Assembly: GCF_009725235.1 (NCBI RefSeq)
Contig: NZ_WJFC01000257.1
Coordinates: forward strand, 1 to 18,242
DNA length: 18,242 nt
From: Scytonema sp. UIC 10036
Lineage (GTDB): Bacteria; Cyanobacteriota; Cyanobacteriia; Cyanobacteriales; Nostocaceae
Reading direction: 5' to 3'
Positions 1 through 7,040 of this stretch are shown here, one piece after another. The translations under genes were made by a program, and so were the position numbers. Every line of letters starts with the position of its first letter. Positions within the stretch are counted from its first letter, which is position 1. The notes under the pieces are model-generated. The model was not told where the DNA came from and did not search any database. It worked only from the letters and a program-made list of their open reading frames with translations.

Positions 1-70
1 TTCATATGCCGGCAAACTACATTCGCGATAGGCTCGTGGGCTGGGAGTTGTGTATAAGTGACTCACGTTG

Positions 71-106
71 TCTCCCTTGTCTCCCTTGTCCCCCTTGTCC
101 TCCTTG
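71..106. repeat. 9-bp tandem repeat (TCTCCCTTG-like), about four copies
   Basis: Four head-to-tail 9-mers, TCTCCCTTG, TCTCCCTTG, TCCCCCTTG and TCCTCCTTG, followed by a partial TCCCC. Such pyrimidine-rich short tandem repeats are typical of intergenic DNA in filamentous cyanobacteria. It lies upstream of sbpA. The rest of 1-219 has no gene I can support. Confidence 0.85.
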
Positions 107-225
107 TCCCCAATCCCTAATCCCTCTTGCATTGAATACATATTTTATGGGATTGTTATTTTCATCAATTAAACTGTATTTCCATAGATTTACCGTATTT
201 TACAAGTTTTGAGGAATCATTGACC

Positions 226-1344
226 ATGAAGATATCCCTGCTAAATACTTGTTCATCCTTATTGCAACCGTGGAAACAATTTTCCACCCGCACGCGTACT
301 TTCACGATCGCGACGGCTTTTACTGTCAGTGCAGCAGTACCTGTTTATGCGGGTATAACCTTGCAAAAGCCTCCTACAAATGCTCAAAATCAACTGATTA
401 GCCAAAACCCTAAAACAGTTGAATTAACTTTGGTATCCTATGCCGTGACTAAAGAGGCATACTCTAAAATCATTCCCCTATTTACGCAAAAGTGGAAGAA
501 AGAGCGCAATCAAGAAGTCATTTTTCGGGAAAGTTATGGTGGATCTGGTTCGCAAGCACGAGCTGTTATTGATGGTTTAGAGGCGGATGTTGTAGCACTT
601 GCTTTGGGGCTGGATGTAGAGAAAATCCAGAAAGCAGGGCTTATTGCACCAGGTTGGGAAAAAGAGGTTCCCAACAATGGGATTGTGACTCGTTCTGCAG
701 TCGTACTTGTCACGCGTCCGGGGAATCCTAAAAAAATTCGTGATTGGAACGATTTGGTTAAACCGGGCGTGACTGTCATCACAGCTAATCCAAAAACCTC
801 TGGAGGTGCTCGTTGGAACTTTTTGGGGCTATGGGGTTCCGTGATTAAGACAGGTGGAAATGAAGCAAAAGCCCTCGATTATGTTACTAAGGTTTATAAA
901 AATGTCCCTGTATTACCTAAGGATGCGAGAGAAGCAAGTGATACTTTTTACAAGCGCAATCAAGGAGACGTGTTGTTAAATTATGAGAATGAAGAAATTT
1001 TGGCAAAGATAAAAGGAGAATCTAACTTTCCTTCTATACTGCCTCAAGTCAATATTTCCATTGACAACCCAGTGGCTGTGGTAGACAAAGTTGTAGACAA
1101 GCGCGGTACTCGCCAAGTCGCAGAAGCTTTTGTGAAGTTTCTTTATACACCAGAAGCACAACGGCAATTTGCGAAGGTTGGTTTTCGCCCTGTGAACACT
1201 ACTGCTGTTAAAGAAAATCAAAAGCAGTTTCCTCCAATAAGCAAGCTTTACACCGTCAAAGACTTTGGTGGTTGGGATGCAATTCAGAAGAAGTTCTTTG
1301 ATGATAGGGCTATTTTTGACCAGATTCAGGGAGGGAAGTTTTAA
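226..1344 (+). CDS. sbpA: Sulfate ABC transporter, periplasmic sulfate-binding protein
   Basis: Periplasmic solute-binding protein that delivers sulfate (possibly thiosulfate) to the CysT/CysW/CysA importer. I prefer ATG at 226; an in-frame TTG at 220 would add two residues. A GAGG motif lies at 211-214. Counting from the TTG, basic residues are followed by a hydrophobic stretch and an Ala-rich export signal ending near VYAG (42-45). The mature part starts around VELTLVSYAVTKEAY, with the SYGGSGSQARAV ligand-loop motif (105-116), NPKTSGGARWNFLGLWG (190-206) and LNYENEEI (253-260), all typical of the Sbp family. Length about 372 aa is normal once the signal is included. No cysT, cysW or cysA follows, so it is an orphan at this end of the window. 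Recognition is by motif only; paralogues binding other oxyanions share the fold. Confidence 0.88.
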   Translation: MKISLLNTCSSLLQPWKQFSTRTRTFTIATAFTVSAAVPVYAGITLQKPPTNAQNQLISQNPKTVELTLVSYAVTKEAYSKIIPLFTQKWKKERNQEVIFRESYGGSGSQARAVIDGLEADVVALALGLDVEKIQKAGLIAPGWEKEVPNNGIVTRSAVVLVTRPGNPKKIRDWNDLVKPGVTVITANPKTSGGARWNFLGLWGSVIKTGGNEAKALDYVTKVYKNVPVLPKDAREASDTFYKRNQGDVLLNYENEEILAKIKGESNFPSILPQVNISIDNPVAVVDKVVDKRGTRQVAEAFVKFLYTPEAQRQFAKVGFRPVNTTAVKENQKQFPPISKLYTVKDFGGWDAIQKKFFDDRAIFDQIQGGKF

Positions 1345-1441
1345 TGGCTAAAATGGCTATTAGCATACACGTAGGTAGGGTTAAAGTTCACCTATCCTTG
1401 TCAAGGTAGATAAAAACTTCAGCAAATCAATAGTTCTCTCA

Positions 1442-1524
1442 CTTCTTACCTCTGCGTACTCAGCGCCTCTGCGGTTAAATAAATGATTTTTAAACCGCAG
1501 AGGCGCTGAGAGCACAGAGAGAGA
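1442..1524. repeat. Long inverted repeat / hairpin of the CTCTGCG type; possible sbpA terminator
   Basis: The right arm (AACCGCAGAGGCGCTGAG, 1493-1510) is the reverse complement of the left arm (CTCAGCGCCTCTGCGGTT); weaker pairing extends outward to CTTCT and AGAAG ends. The loop is AT-rich. It sits about 100 bp after the sbpA stop and ends about 15 bp before the truncated minus-strand gene at 1541, so it could terminate transcription from both sides. The sequence belongs to the dispersed 'CTCTGCG...CTGCGGTTAAA' repeats of cyanobacteria; a related TTTGCGTC string lies at 13111-13135. Confidence 0.75.
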
Positions 1525-1540
1525 AGATAATGAACTAGTA

Positions 1541-1861
1541 CTACCCGTATGAGCTTTGGGCAGCTCGTTTGTTTGTAAAATTTAATAAAGTTGGGTGATT
1601 TTGTCTCAAATAGTCCAGATCAACAGCATCTGGCTCCCAACATGCATCAAAATCGTTTGGATTTGGTTCGCTTGTTACGAAGGAACCATTTATAAAAAAA
1701 ATTCGACACCCAGCGTCTTTTAAATCAGTCATTGCTGCTTCCATTCCACGAATCATTCTTGCGCGTGCAGGTGTATAACCAAATTTTTCTTTAAACTCGC
1801 TCCAATCACAAAAATGCACGCCTGGTGGGAAATTACCATTCTCATCAAAATCCGGAATCAT
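1541..1861 (-). pseudogene. DUF6932 (nucleotidyltransferase-like) protein, C-terminally truncated
   Basis: The 106-aa frame starts MIPDFDENGNFPPGVHF and carries FINGSFVTSEPNPNDFDACW (residues about 55-74), the G-S-F-V-T...P-x-D-F-D pattern of this nucleotidyltransferase-like family. The start fits the family N-terminus, but no good ribosome-binding site precedes it. From memory, family members run about 150-160 aa and continue after the ...RAAQ...YGG segment into a conserved EFFP/LFPA region. Here the frame stops right after AAQSSYG, about 15 bp from the 1442-1524 hairpin repeat, so the last third is probably lost. The molecular role of the family is not established; members often sit in accessory or toxin-antitoxin neighbourhoods. 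It may still be expressed as a short protein, but a remnant is more likely. Confidence 0.7.
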
Positions 1862-1980
1862 TCGTTAATAAAAAGCAGCTAATTACTGATATAAATAGCA
1901 TTCCATTGGTTAATTTTTTCTAAAAAAAATATATTTTTTAGCTATATGAGGTTGAATATATGGCGTAAAGGAATGCAAGC

Positions 1981-2010
1981 TGGGTGAGGGCACTTTACCG
2001 TCCTCGCCCA
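1981..2010. repeat. Inverted repeat, 10-bp stem
   Basis: TGGGTGAGGG (1981-1990) and TCCTCGCCCA (2001-2010) pair along all 10 positions, with two G-T pairs, around a 10-nt loop. No T-run follows on either strand. It lies just past the end of the truncated DUF1156 stub. The remainder of 1862-2032 is AT-rich with no gene seen. Confidence 0.55.
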
Positions 2011-2032
2011 CAGCCAAGCAATGACTGTCGCT

Positions 2033-2149
2033 TCACCACCACCGTTCTCTTGCGGTAGAAGGATGTCCGTGACGAATAGATTTTTCTCTGGCAGATTCTT
2101 TGTTAATTGCTTCTAGTGGTAAAGCAACTTCAGTTAATTTTTTCTTCAT
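2033..2149 (-). pseudogene. N-terminal stub of a DUF1156 DNA methylase
   Basis: On the minus strand an ATG at 2149 opens a 38-codon frame starting [19 protein letters not shown] and continuing [13 protein letters not shown]. This is the characteristic start of DUF1156-domain (adenine-specific) DNA methylases, which are usually about 900-1000 aa and next read PSTLHLWWARRP. Here the match ends after HPST; six unrelated residues (ARERWW) and a TGA follow. Over 95% of the protein is missing and no other part of it lies in the window. DUF1156 methylases typically sit in phage-defence loci with DUF499 and helicase genes, so this is best read as the scar of a lost defence locus. An upstream in-frame start at 2227 would add AT-rich residues unlike the family. 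Confidence 0.75.
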
Positions 2150-2250
2150 TAATATACAATGCAAATAAAATTTGGAAAGATTTTTTAGAAAATTGATTTT
2201 TTGGCAAATATCATAAATATAGAACAAATCGTTGAAGAGGAGCGATCTCT

Positions 2251-2802
2251 ATGACCATGATGACTGCAAAATGGACGATTGACGAGTATCACCGCATGAT
2301 TGAGGCTGGTATTCTGGACGATCGCAAAGTTGAGCTACTCAAAGGAGAAATTGTAGAAATGTCGCCAGAAGGAGAAGCCCATGCTTATTCTAGCCATGAA
2401 GCCAGTCAGTATTTAACGAAGTTGCTAGGCGATCGTGCTACAGTACGTCAAGCCAAGCCTATTACTTTGCCCAACAATTCAGAACCCGAACCAGATACTG
2501 CCATTGTCAAACCTTTAGGACGTGAGTATCGATTTCATCACCCTTATCCAGAGAACATCTTTTGGCTGATTGAGTATTCCCATACTAGCTTAGATAAAGA
2601 TTTAGAAAAGAAAAGCAAGATTTACGCTGAAGTCAGTATCTTGGAATACTGGGTTGTTAATCTTAAAAAATTACAACTTGTGGTGTTCCGCGATCCTGCT
2701 GACGGAGAGTACGCTACAAAATTTACCCTCACAACAGGAACCATTCAGCCTCTCGCTTTTCCTGAGATTTCTTTATCAGTAGAGGAAATTATCAATGCTT
2801 AG
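2251..2802 (+). CDS. Uma2-family (DUF820) restriction-endonuclease-fold protein
   Basis: 183-aa protein of the Uma2/DUF820 family, a PD-(D/E)XK nuclease-fold group greatly expanded in cyanobacteria; the physiological role is unknown. Visible family features are the N-terminal MTAKWTIDEYHRMIEAGIL, DRKVELLKGEIVEMSP (25-39), EPEPDTAIV (78-86) with the PD pair, FWLIEYSHTSLDKDLEKKSKIYA (104-126) holding the acidic residue and lysines expected at the active site, and EYWVVNL (132-138). GAGGAG at 2237-2242 lies 8 nt before the ATG, a strong ribosome-binding site supporting this start. The frame is intact and of normal family length, unlike its broken neighbours. Upstream is the divergent DUF1156 stub; it appears to be monocistronic. 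Confidence 0.9.
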   Translation: MTMMTAKWTIDEYHRMIEAGILDDRKVELLKGEIVEMSPEGEAHAYSSHEASQYLTKLLGDRATVRQAKPITLPNNSEPEPDTAIVKPLGREYRFHHPYPENIFWLIEYSHTSLDKDLEKKSKIYAEVSILEYWVVNLKKLQLVVFRDPADGEYATKFTLTTGTIQPLAFPEISLSVEEIINA

Positions 2803-2806
2803 ATTA

Positions 2807-2929
2807 TTAGGTACAATTGGAGATGAGAACCTCCTCAGAAGAAAATTCAGGATTAACTAGAAAATAATCAATCGCCAGTACCGTTTCAGCAGAAGCTAAT
2901 TCCCTTGTGTCTTGATAACAATCAATAAC
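2807..2929 (-). pseudogene. Unrecognised minus-strand gene fragment (about 40 codons)
   Basis: The minus strand reads through about 40 codons without ATG or another start, bounded by TAA on both sides, with protein-like composition (segments TRELASAETVLAIDYFLV and NPEFSSEEVLIS). It lies tail-to-tail just after the Uma2 gene. I do not recognise the family. It may be the end of a decayed gene or a chance frame. Confidence 0.25.
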
Positions 2930-2991
2930 TTATGTTGTCAGGTTCGTGATTTTAAAATTGAGTTACGATAGTATCTTCGGGAGTTATAGTT

Positions 2992-3336
2992 ATGAAAGAA
3001 AGGCAACATATACAAGTACCGCATGGTAGACGGATATTTGAAGTTCTTCAAGAACATTCACTGAATAAGCGCCCGCCTGTTTCTGAAGAAGAGAAAGCCA
3101 GACGTGAGGCGGAGGATGAAGCATTTGACAAGCGTTGTGATGAGATATTTCAACGAGTTCGTCCGGAATTAATTCAAGACCACTACAACTGGGCTATCAT
3201 GATTGAGCCAAATAGCGGCAATTATGTAATTGACCCCAATCCAGAAGTCGCTTTTCAAAAAATCCGTGATAAGCATCCAAACGCCAGAATTATGGAAATG
3301 CGACTGAATAAAACAGGGGCTGTTGGCAGAGTATGA
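2992..3336 (+). CDS. Conserved cyanobacterial protein of unknown function, partner of a retropepsin-like protease
   Basis: 114-aa protein with a charged N-terminal half (SEEEKARREAEDEAFDKRCDEIFQRV, given in parts: SEEEKARR then EAEDEAFDK) followed by RPELIQDHYNWAIMIEP and SGNYVIDPNPEVAFQKIRD, then a short basic end. The segment from about residue 55 resembles small cyanobacterial proteins commonly encoded directly upstream of retropepsin-like aspartic proteases, and here its TGA overlaps the ATG of exactly such a (broken) gene in an ATGA arrangement. GGGAG lies about 8 nt before the ATG. The frame is intact although the partner is dead, so its function may not need the protease. No catalytic motif, signal peptide or membrane segment is visible. 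Confidence 0.7.
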   Translation: MKERQHIQVPHGRRIFEVLQEHSLNKRPPVSEEEKARREAEDEAFDKRCDEIFQRVRPELIQDHYNWAIMIEPNSGNYVIDPNPEVAFQKIRDKHPNARIMEMRLNKTGAVGRV

Positions 3337-3702
3337 TTCACGGCAGTTTTGGTGAAAATGGGGAGTTGTATTTTAGGATTGATTTGATAGCTGCTGATGG
3401 CTCAGATATAACAGTTAATGCCCCTGCTAGATACTGAGTGGACTGACTGGTTTGTTATGAACATCTAAGATGTGGAGAGTTTGGAATAGACTTATATTTT
3501 AGAACAAAGAAGGCAGACAGCACGAGGGGTAGCCAAGTTTTATCTTTATGAAGGAATTGTTAGCTTTAACGGTCAAAAATTAACTATTCCAGTTTTAGGT
3601 GGTAAGCAAATTACCGAAATTTTGATTGGGTTGCCTTGGCTAGAAAATCGACGGTTAGTAGTAGATAGAAAAGCAGGCTTGCTGACATTAGGAGAAGATT
3701 AA
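3333..3702 (+). pseudogene. Retropepsin-like aspartic protease, frameshifted pseudogene
   Basis: The ATG at 3333 overlaps the preceding stop codon. The first frame reads MIHGSFGENGELYFRIDL and then AADGSDITVNA, typical of the start of cyanobacterial clan-AA proteases, but stops at 3435. From 3424 the +1 frame continues the same protein: LLDTEWTDWFVMNI, a TAA at 3466, DVESLE, a TAG at 3487, then RQTARGVAKFYLYEGIVSF, LTIPVLGGKQITEILIG and LPWLENRRLVVDRKAGLL, ending TAA at 3700-3702. One extra base in the C-run at about 3420-3424 explains the shift. The catalytic D-T-G has become D-T-E. One indel, two in-frame stops and a lost active-site glycine make it a clear pseudogene. Confidence 0.85.
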
Positions 3703-3795
3703 ACTGTCAAATTAGTTCGCGATCGCATCTGGTAGAGAATAGAGAATTACGAAAATCTACCGTATACTACAGATACAGCTTCCCTGTAGCCCGCT

Positions 3796-3876
3796 ATGAG
3801 CTTGTGTATCAACCCGAACTGCCCTAAACAAAACCATCCAGAGAATGCCAACAACCCCTTGTGTCAAAGTTGTTAA
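3796..3876 (+). pseudogene. N-terminal zinc-ribbon stub of a cyanobacterial Ser/Thr protein kinase
   Basis: ATG at 3796 opens 26 codons reading MSLCINPNCPKQNHPEN and ANNPLCQSC, then TAA. C-x4-C and C-x2-C spacing of this type (CINPNCP ... CQSC) is the zinc-ribbon-like start of many cyanobacterial eukaryotic-type Ser/Thr kinases, which normally continue through GSELLLGDRY-like sequence into the kinase domain. Nothing of the kinase domain follows; the next bases belong to a reversed VapC remnant. It is therefore a decayed stub, possibly created by a deletion. Confidence 0.7.
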
Positions 3877-3883
3877 ATGTAAT

Positions 3884-4045
3884 CGATAAGCTTTCAATTC
3901 GATTCACTGTCAGCCGACTCGGAATATAACTTTCTAGTGGTTCAGGTAAGATTAATTTTCCCAAACGCACTTTGATAACAATTTCCCAAACACTAGCTGC
4001 ACTCAGAAATAGAAGATTACTACTTGTCTTTAGTCTAAACTTCAG
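3884..4045 (-). pseudogene. Internal fragment of a VapC-type PIN-domain toxin
   Basis: Minus-strand translation gives SNLLFLSAASVWEIVIKVRL followed by GKLILPEPLESYIPSRL and TVNRIESL. FLSAASVWEI is the hallmark of cyanobacterial PIN toxins of the Sll0205-like type, containing the second acidic catalytic residue. The N-terminal LDT motif and the C-terminal DPFDRLLIAQA half are absent: the frame is bounded by TGA at 4046-4048 and runs into the kinase stub at its other end. No antitoxin is next to it. An intact relative of the same family lies at 7040-7423 on the other strand. Confidence 0.75.
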
Positions 4046-4055
4046 TCAGCAATTA

Positions 4056-4089
4056 CATATTTATTAATAAAGACTAGCATGGCTAGTCT
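4056..4089 (-). terminator. Probable intrinsic terminator of the ABC-F gene
   Basis: A perfect 8-bp stem, AGACTAGC (4071-4078) and GCTAGTCT (4082-4089), with a 3-nt loop. Read on the minus strand it is followed by TTTATTAATAAATAT, a T-rich tail. It lies 67 nt past the ABC-F stop codon, in the right orientation. Confidence 0.6.
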
Positions 4090-4120
4090 CTACATTATTT
4101 GCGATATTGTTTGTAATCTT

Positions 4121-4155
4121 AAATTAGCAATTAGCCATTAGCAATTAGCCATTAA
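4121..4155. repeat. Heptad tandem repeat (CAATTAG/CCATTAG) abutting the ABC-F stop codon
   Basis: Consecutive 7-mers CAATTAG (4128), CCATTAG (4135), CAATTAG (4142) and CCATTAA (4149), preceded by a partial unit. The array ends directly against the ABC-F stop codon (4156-4158). It is the same family as the 16-unit array at 9954-10065. Confidence 0.85.
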
Positions 4156-6084
4156 CTAAGATTCCCTTTCAGCTAATTCCAACCATCGCTCAGTTGCAGT
4201 ATCAATAGCTTGCTTTAAAGTTTCTATCTGTTCGTAGAGTTTCTGCACTTGGCTGTAGTTACCAGGAGTAACTTTTGTCAGCGCTTTTTCTGCTTCTGTT
4301 TTTTCAGTTTCTAGCTGAGCAATTTTCCCTTCTAATTGTTCAAATTCCCGCTTCTCCCAATTCGATAGTCCGCGCTTTTTCTTTGTTCCATTCTCTTGAG
4401 CTTGAGACGTTACATTTATTGTCTCATTTTTGACTTTTTCTTTGGTAGGAGCACTTTGTTGCTGCTTTTCTTCCTCGGCTTTCTTATAATCTAAATAAAC
4501 AGAGTAATTTCCAGGATACTGTCGAATGTTTCCACCTTCTTCCAAAGCAAATATAGTATCTACCGTCCTATCTAGAAAATAGCGATCGTGAGAAACAGCG
4601 ATCGCACAACCGGAAAAATCCTCTAGATAATCCTCTAACACTGCCAAAGTCTGAACATCCAAATCGTTAGTCGGTTCGTCTAATATTAAAACATTGGGCG
4701 CACCCATCAAAATACGTAGTAGAAATAACCGCCGTTTTTCTCCTCCAGAAAGTTTGTGAATGGGAGCATATTGTTGATTCCCTGGAAACAAAAAGCGTTC
4801 TAGCATTTGGGAAGCCGTGATTTTCGTGCCATCCGCAATGCTGATAAATTCTCCTTCTTCTTTGATATAGTCAATCACTCGCTGATTTTCATTCAATGCC
4901 GATAGCAATTCCTCAGAATGCTGATCGAAATAACCAATATGAATGGTAGAACCAATATCAACAACCCCAGCATCTGGAGTCGTGCGTCCCGTGATGATAT
5001 TTAACAAAGTTGATTTACCTGCACCATTTCCACCAATGATACCAATTCGGTCTTCTGGACTAAATTCGTAGGTAAAATCTTTGATTAATGTTCTTTCATT
5101 ATAAGCCTTAGAGACATGATTAATTTCAATAACTTTTTTGCCGATCCGACGACTTACTGTAGAAATATCAACTTTACCTTGAACTTGTTTAAACTCTGTT
5201 TCTCTCATCGCTTGAATGCGATCGATTCTGGCTTTTTGTTTCGTACTCCGGGCTTTTGGTCCCCGTTTTAGCCATTCTAGTTCTCGTCGCAACACACCTT
5301 GATGTTTTCGCTGGCTGCTAACAGCAGATTCTTCTGCTAATGCTTTCTTTTCTAAGTAGTAAGAGTAGTTACCAGCATAGGTGTAAATGTCTCCTCGGTC
5401 AATTTCTATAATCCGATTGGTGACTTTATCCAAAAAGTAGCGATCGTGAGTTATGAGTAAGAGTGCGCCACGATAACGATTCAGGTAACTTTGCAACCAC
5501 TCTACAGAATTGGCATCCAAATGGTTTGTTGGTTCATCCATAAGTAACAAATCGGGTTCTGAGAGCAAAGCCGTAGCCAAAGCGATTCGTTTGCGATAAC
5601 CACCAGATAAAGTACCAACTAGAGCGTTAAAGTCTGTGATACCTAATTGTGAAAGAATGATTTTGGCATTTGTTTCCAGTTCCCAAGCATTAATTGAGTC
5701 CATGCGTTGCATGACGGAGGATAAACGTGACATCAACTGTTTGTCTTCTGGTGCGTGGGCTAATTTGTCGGAAAGTTCTTCGTATTCGCGCACTAAAGTC
5801 ATTTGTTCGCCACTGTCAGCGAAAACTTGTTCTAAAACTGTGTGGTTTTCATCGACTTCTGGCTGTTGCGGCAGATAGATGATTTTAGCTCCAGAATTAG
5901 TTATAATTTGACCGCTATCTATTGGTTCTAAGCCTGCAATCATTTTTAATAATGTGGATTTGCCGGAACCGTTGGTTCCAATGAGTCCGACTTTATCGTT
6001 GCTATCTAGGCTAAAGCTGGCTTCTTTGAGAATTTCTTTGATACCAAAATCTTTTTTTACTGATTGTAGGGTGATAATACTCAT
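4156..6084 (-). CDS. uup: ABC-F family ATPase, Uup-like (two nucleotide-binding domains)
   Basis: Soluble tandem-ATPase of the ABC-F family; relatives bind ribosomes or branched DNA intermediates rather than transport. Domain 1: Walker A GTNGSGKST (36-44), signature LSGGY (159-163), Walker B LLLMDEP (179-185), H-loop His213. Linker about 245-310 includes WLKRGPKARSTKQKARI, typical of Uup. Domain 2: Walker A GGNGAGKST (351-359), signature LSGGE (445-449), Walker B LILDEP (466-471), H-loop His499. A Lys/Gln-rich stretch (534-570) leads to a C-terminal coiled coil beginning LSNWEKREFEQLEGKI, the Uup DNA-binding-type domain. The 642-aa length matches Uup (about 635). No membrane segments, so it is not an exporter. 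Monocistronic; the region upstream holds only repeats. The start is ATG with no clear ribosome-binding site. EttA is excluded by the long C-terminal coiled coil. Confidence 0.9.
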   Translation of the reverse strand: MSIITLQSVKKDFGIKEILKEASFSLDSNDKVGLIGTNGSGKSTLLKMIAGLEPIDSGQIITNSGAKIIYLPQQPEVDENHTVLEQVFADSGEQMTLVREYEELSDKLAHAPEDKQLMSRLSSVMQRMDSINAWELETNAKIILSQLGITDFNALVGTLSGGYRKRIALATALLSEPDLLLMDEPTNHLDANSVEWLQSYLNRYRGALLLITHDRYFLDKVTNRIIEIDRGDIYTYAGNYSYYLEKKALAEESAVSSQRKHQGVLRRELEWLKRGPKARSTKQKARIDRIQAMRETEFKQVQGKVDISTVSRRIGKKVIEINHVSKAYNERTLIKDFTYEFSPEDRIGIIGGNGAGKSTLLNIITGRTTPDAGVVDIGSTIHIGYFDQHSEELLSALNENQRVIDYIKEEGEFISIADGTKITASQMLERFLFPGNQQYAPIHKLSGGEKRRLFLLRILMGAPNVLILDEPTNDLDVQTLAVLEDYLEDFSGCAIAVSHDRYFLDRTVDTIFALEEGGNIRQYPGNYSVYLDYKKAEEEKQQQSAPTKEKVKNETINVTSQAQENGTKKKRGLSNWEKREFEQLEGKIAQLETEKTEAEKALTKVTPGNYSQVQKLYEQIETLKQAIDTATERWLELAERES

Positions 6085-6100
6085 AATATTTGGTTAGGGG

Positions 6101-6121
6101 TTAGTTGTTAGTTGTTAGTTG
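6101..6121. repeat. Heptad tandem repeat TTAGTTG, three copies
   Basis: Three exact TTAGTTG units followed by a degenerate TTGGTGG, just upstream of the ABC-F start codon (minus strand). Any promoter for that gene must lie in or beyond this repeat. Confidence 0.8.
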
Positions 6122-6136
6122 TTGGTGGTTACCAGG

Positions 6137-6154
6137 GGTGCAAGGCTTTGCGCC
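6137..6154. repeat. Small inverted repeat of the GGCGCAAG...TTGCGCC type
   Basis: GGTGCAA (6137-6143) pairs with TTGCGCC (6148-6154), one G-T pair, followed by TAC. The hairpin at 9484-9504 has a related sequence. The rest of 6155-6590 has no gene I can defend; 6279-6452 on the minus strand is open but unrecognised. Confidence 0.5.
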
Positions 6155-6608
6155 TACACAGTATGGTACATTCAGGGGTTGAGGAACCGCACCCTGTAGC
6201 AGATGGAGGCAGACGGTCGCTCGCTCTTCCAAATGATAAATGTTATCAATACCTCTTTTGAGTTTGGTTAAGATTTATTGTAGGTTGGGTTGCGGGAAGC
6301 GAGAAATTCCAGACCGTCTTCACTTACCCAAGTTATGGGAACGGGCTGTATTTTGCAATTGCCTCTCACCCCCGAAATAATGCCCCTAGAACCTCCGATA
6401 AGTCCGTGGATAAAGATCTTCACTCCCTGCACGCTCACGCGCGCCGTTGGATGCTAAACTCACCTCCAGTAACGCCCATGCTCTTAACCCCCAAACGCAA
6501 AAGTACTATCAAGTCTCAAAACTTTGATTTGAGAGATTAAAATAATAATGGAATATAATTTTGGTTTCTAGTCGTTAACTTGTAGTTAGTTTGATATCTA
6601 AGAATACT

Positions 6609-7040
6609 ATGTCTCCATTCAATACTCTCAATTCAATAGTCGTGTTCTCTTCTTTAACACCTTTGGAATTAGCAAGACCAATAAATTTCCCAGTACCTCA
6701 ACATCAATTACTACCTTCTCTTTCACCTTTTGTTGTGAGTTGGACGAGTCCTTTTGTATGTTATTCTACTCCTCTTGTGAATTTACGGGTAGAACGCAAT
6801 GATGTAAATGTTTTTGAATTTGGTTATCCTACACGTCCAATCGTTTCGACATCTTCACTTCTATCAAATAGGGAAAATTTATCTTCAATTAACGATCTAT
6901 CTGATAACAATCTAAAAGAAAATGAAACTGTTAAAAAACTTCCTAGACCTTTAGGTATTTGGAAAGGACAAGTAGAAATATCAGAGGATTTCTATAAAAC
7001 TTCAAGTGATATTCTTTCTGAAATGGGTATCGAAGAATAA
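6609..7040 (+). CDS. Antitoxin-like protein with an unrecognised N-terminal region (partner of the PIN toxin)
   Basis: First gene of a two-gene operon; its TAA (7038-7040) overlaps the toxin ATG by one base, typical of toxin-antitoxin pairs with coupled translation. I prefer ATG at 6609; an in-frame TTG at 6591 would add six residues. The last 30 or so residues, PLGIWKGQVEISEDFYKTS then DILSEMGIEE, resemble the toxin-binding tails of small cyanobacterial antitoxins paired with PIN toxins (GLxKGxxxxSDDFDxPLxD). The first 110 residues (MSPFNTLNSIVVFSS..., with LVNLRVERNDVNVFEFGYP in the middle) match nothing I know and show no clear HTH or AbrB fold. At about 144 aa it is longer than the usual 65-90 aa. 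The antitoxin role is inferred from position and tail only. Confidence 0.6.
   Translation: MSPFNTLNSIVVFSSLTPLELARPINFPVPQHQLLPSLSPFVVSWTSPFVCYSTPLVNLRVERNDVNVFEFGYPTRPIVSTSSLLSNRENLSSINDLSDNNLKENETVKKLPRPLGIWKGQVEISEDFYKTSSDILSEMGIEE

Noticed and set aside
6..212. 68-codon plus-strand frame at the window start
   Set aside because: It translates the 9-bp repeat (PCLPCPPCPPCPQ) and AT-rich spacer; no ribosome site or family resemblance.
6279..6452. Minus-strand open stretch of about 57 codons (segments VKIFIHGLIGGSRGII and PVPITWVSEDGLEFLASRNP)
   Set aside because: It looks protein-like but has no good start, its end lies in a dispersed GTAGGTTGGGT-type repeat, and I recognise no family. It could be one more gene remnant.
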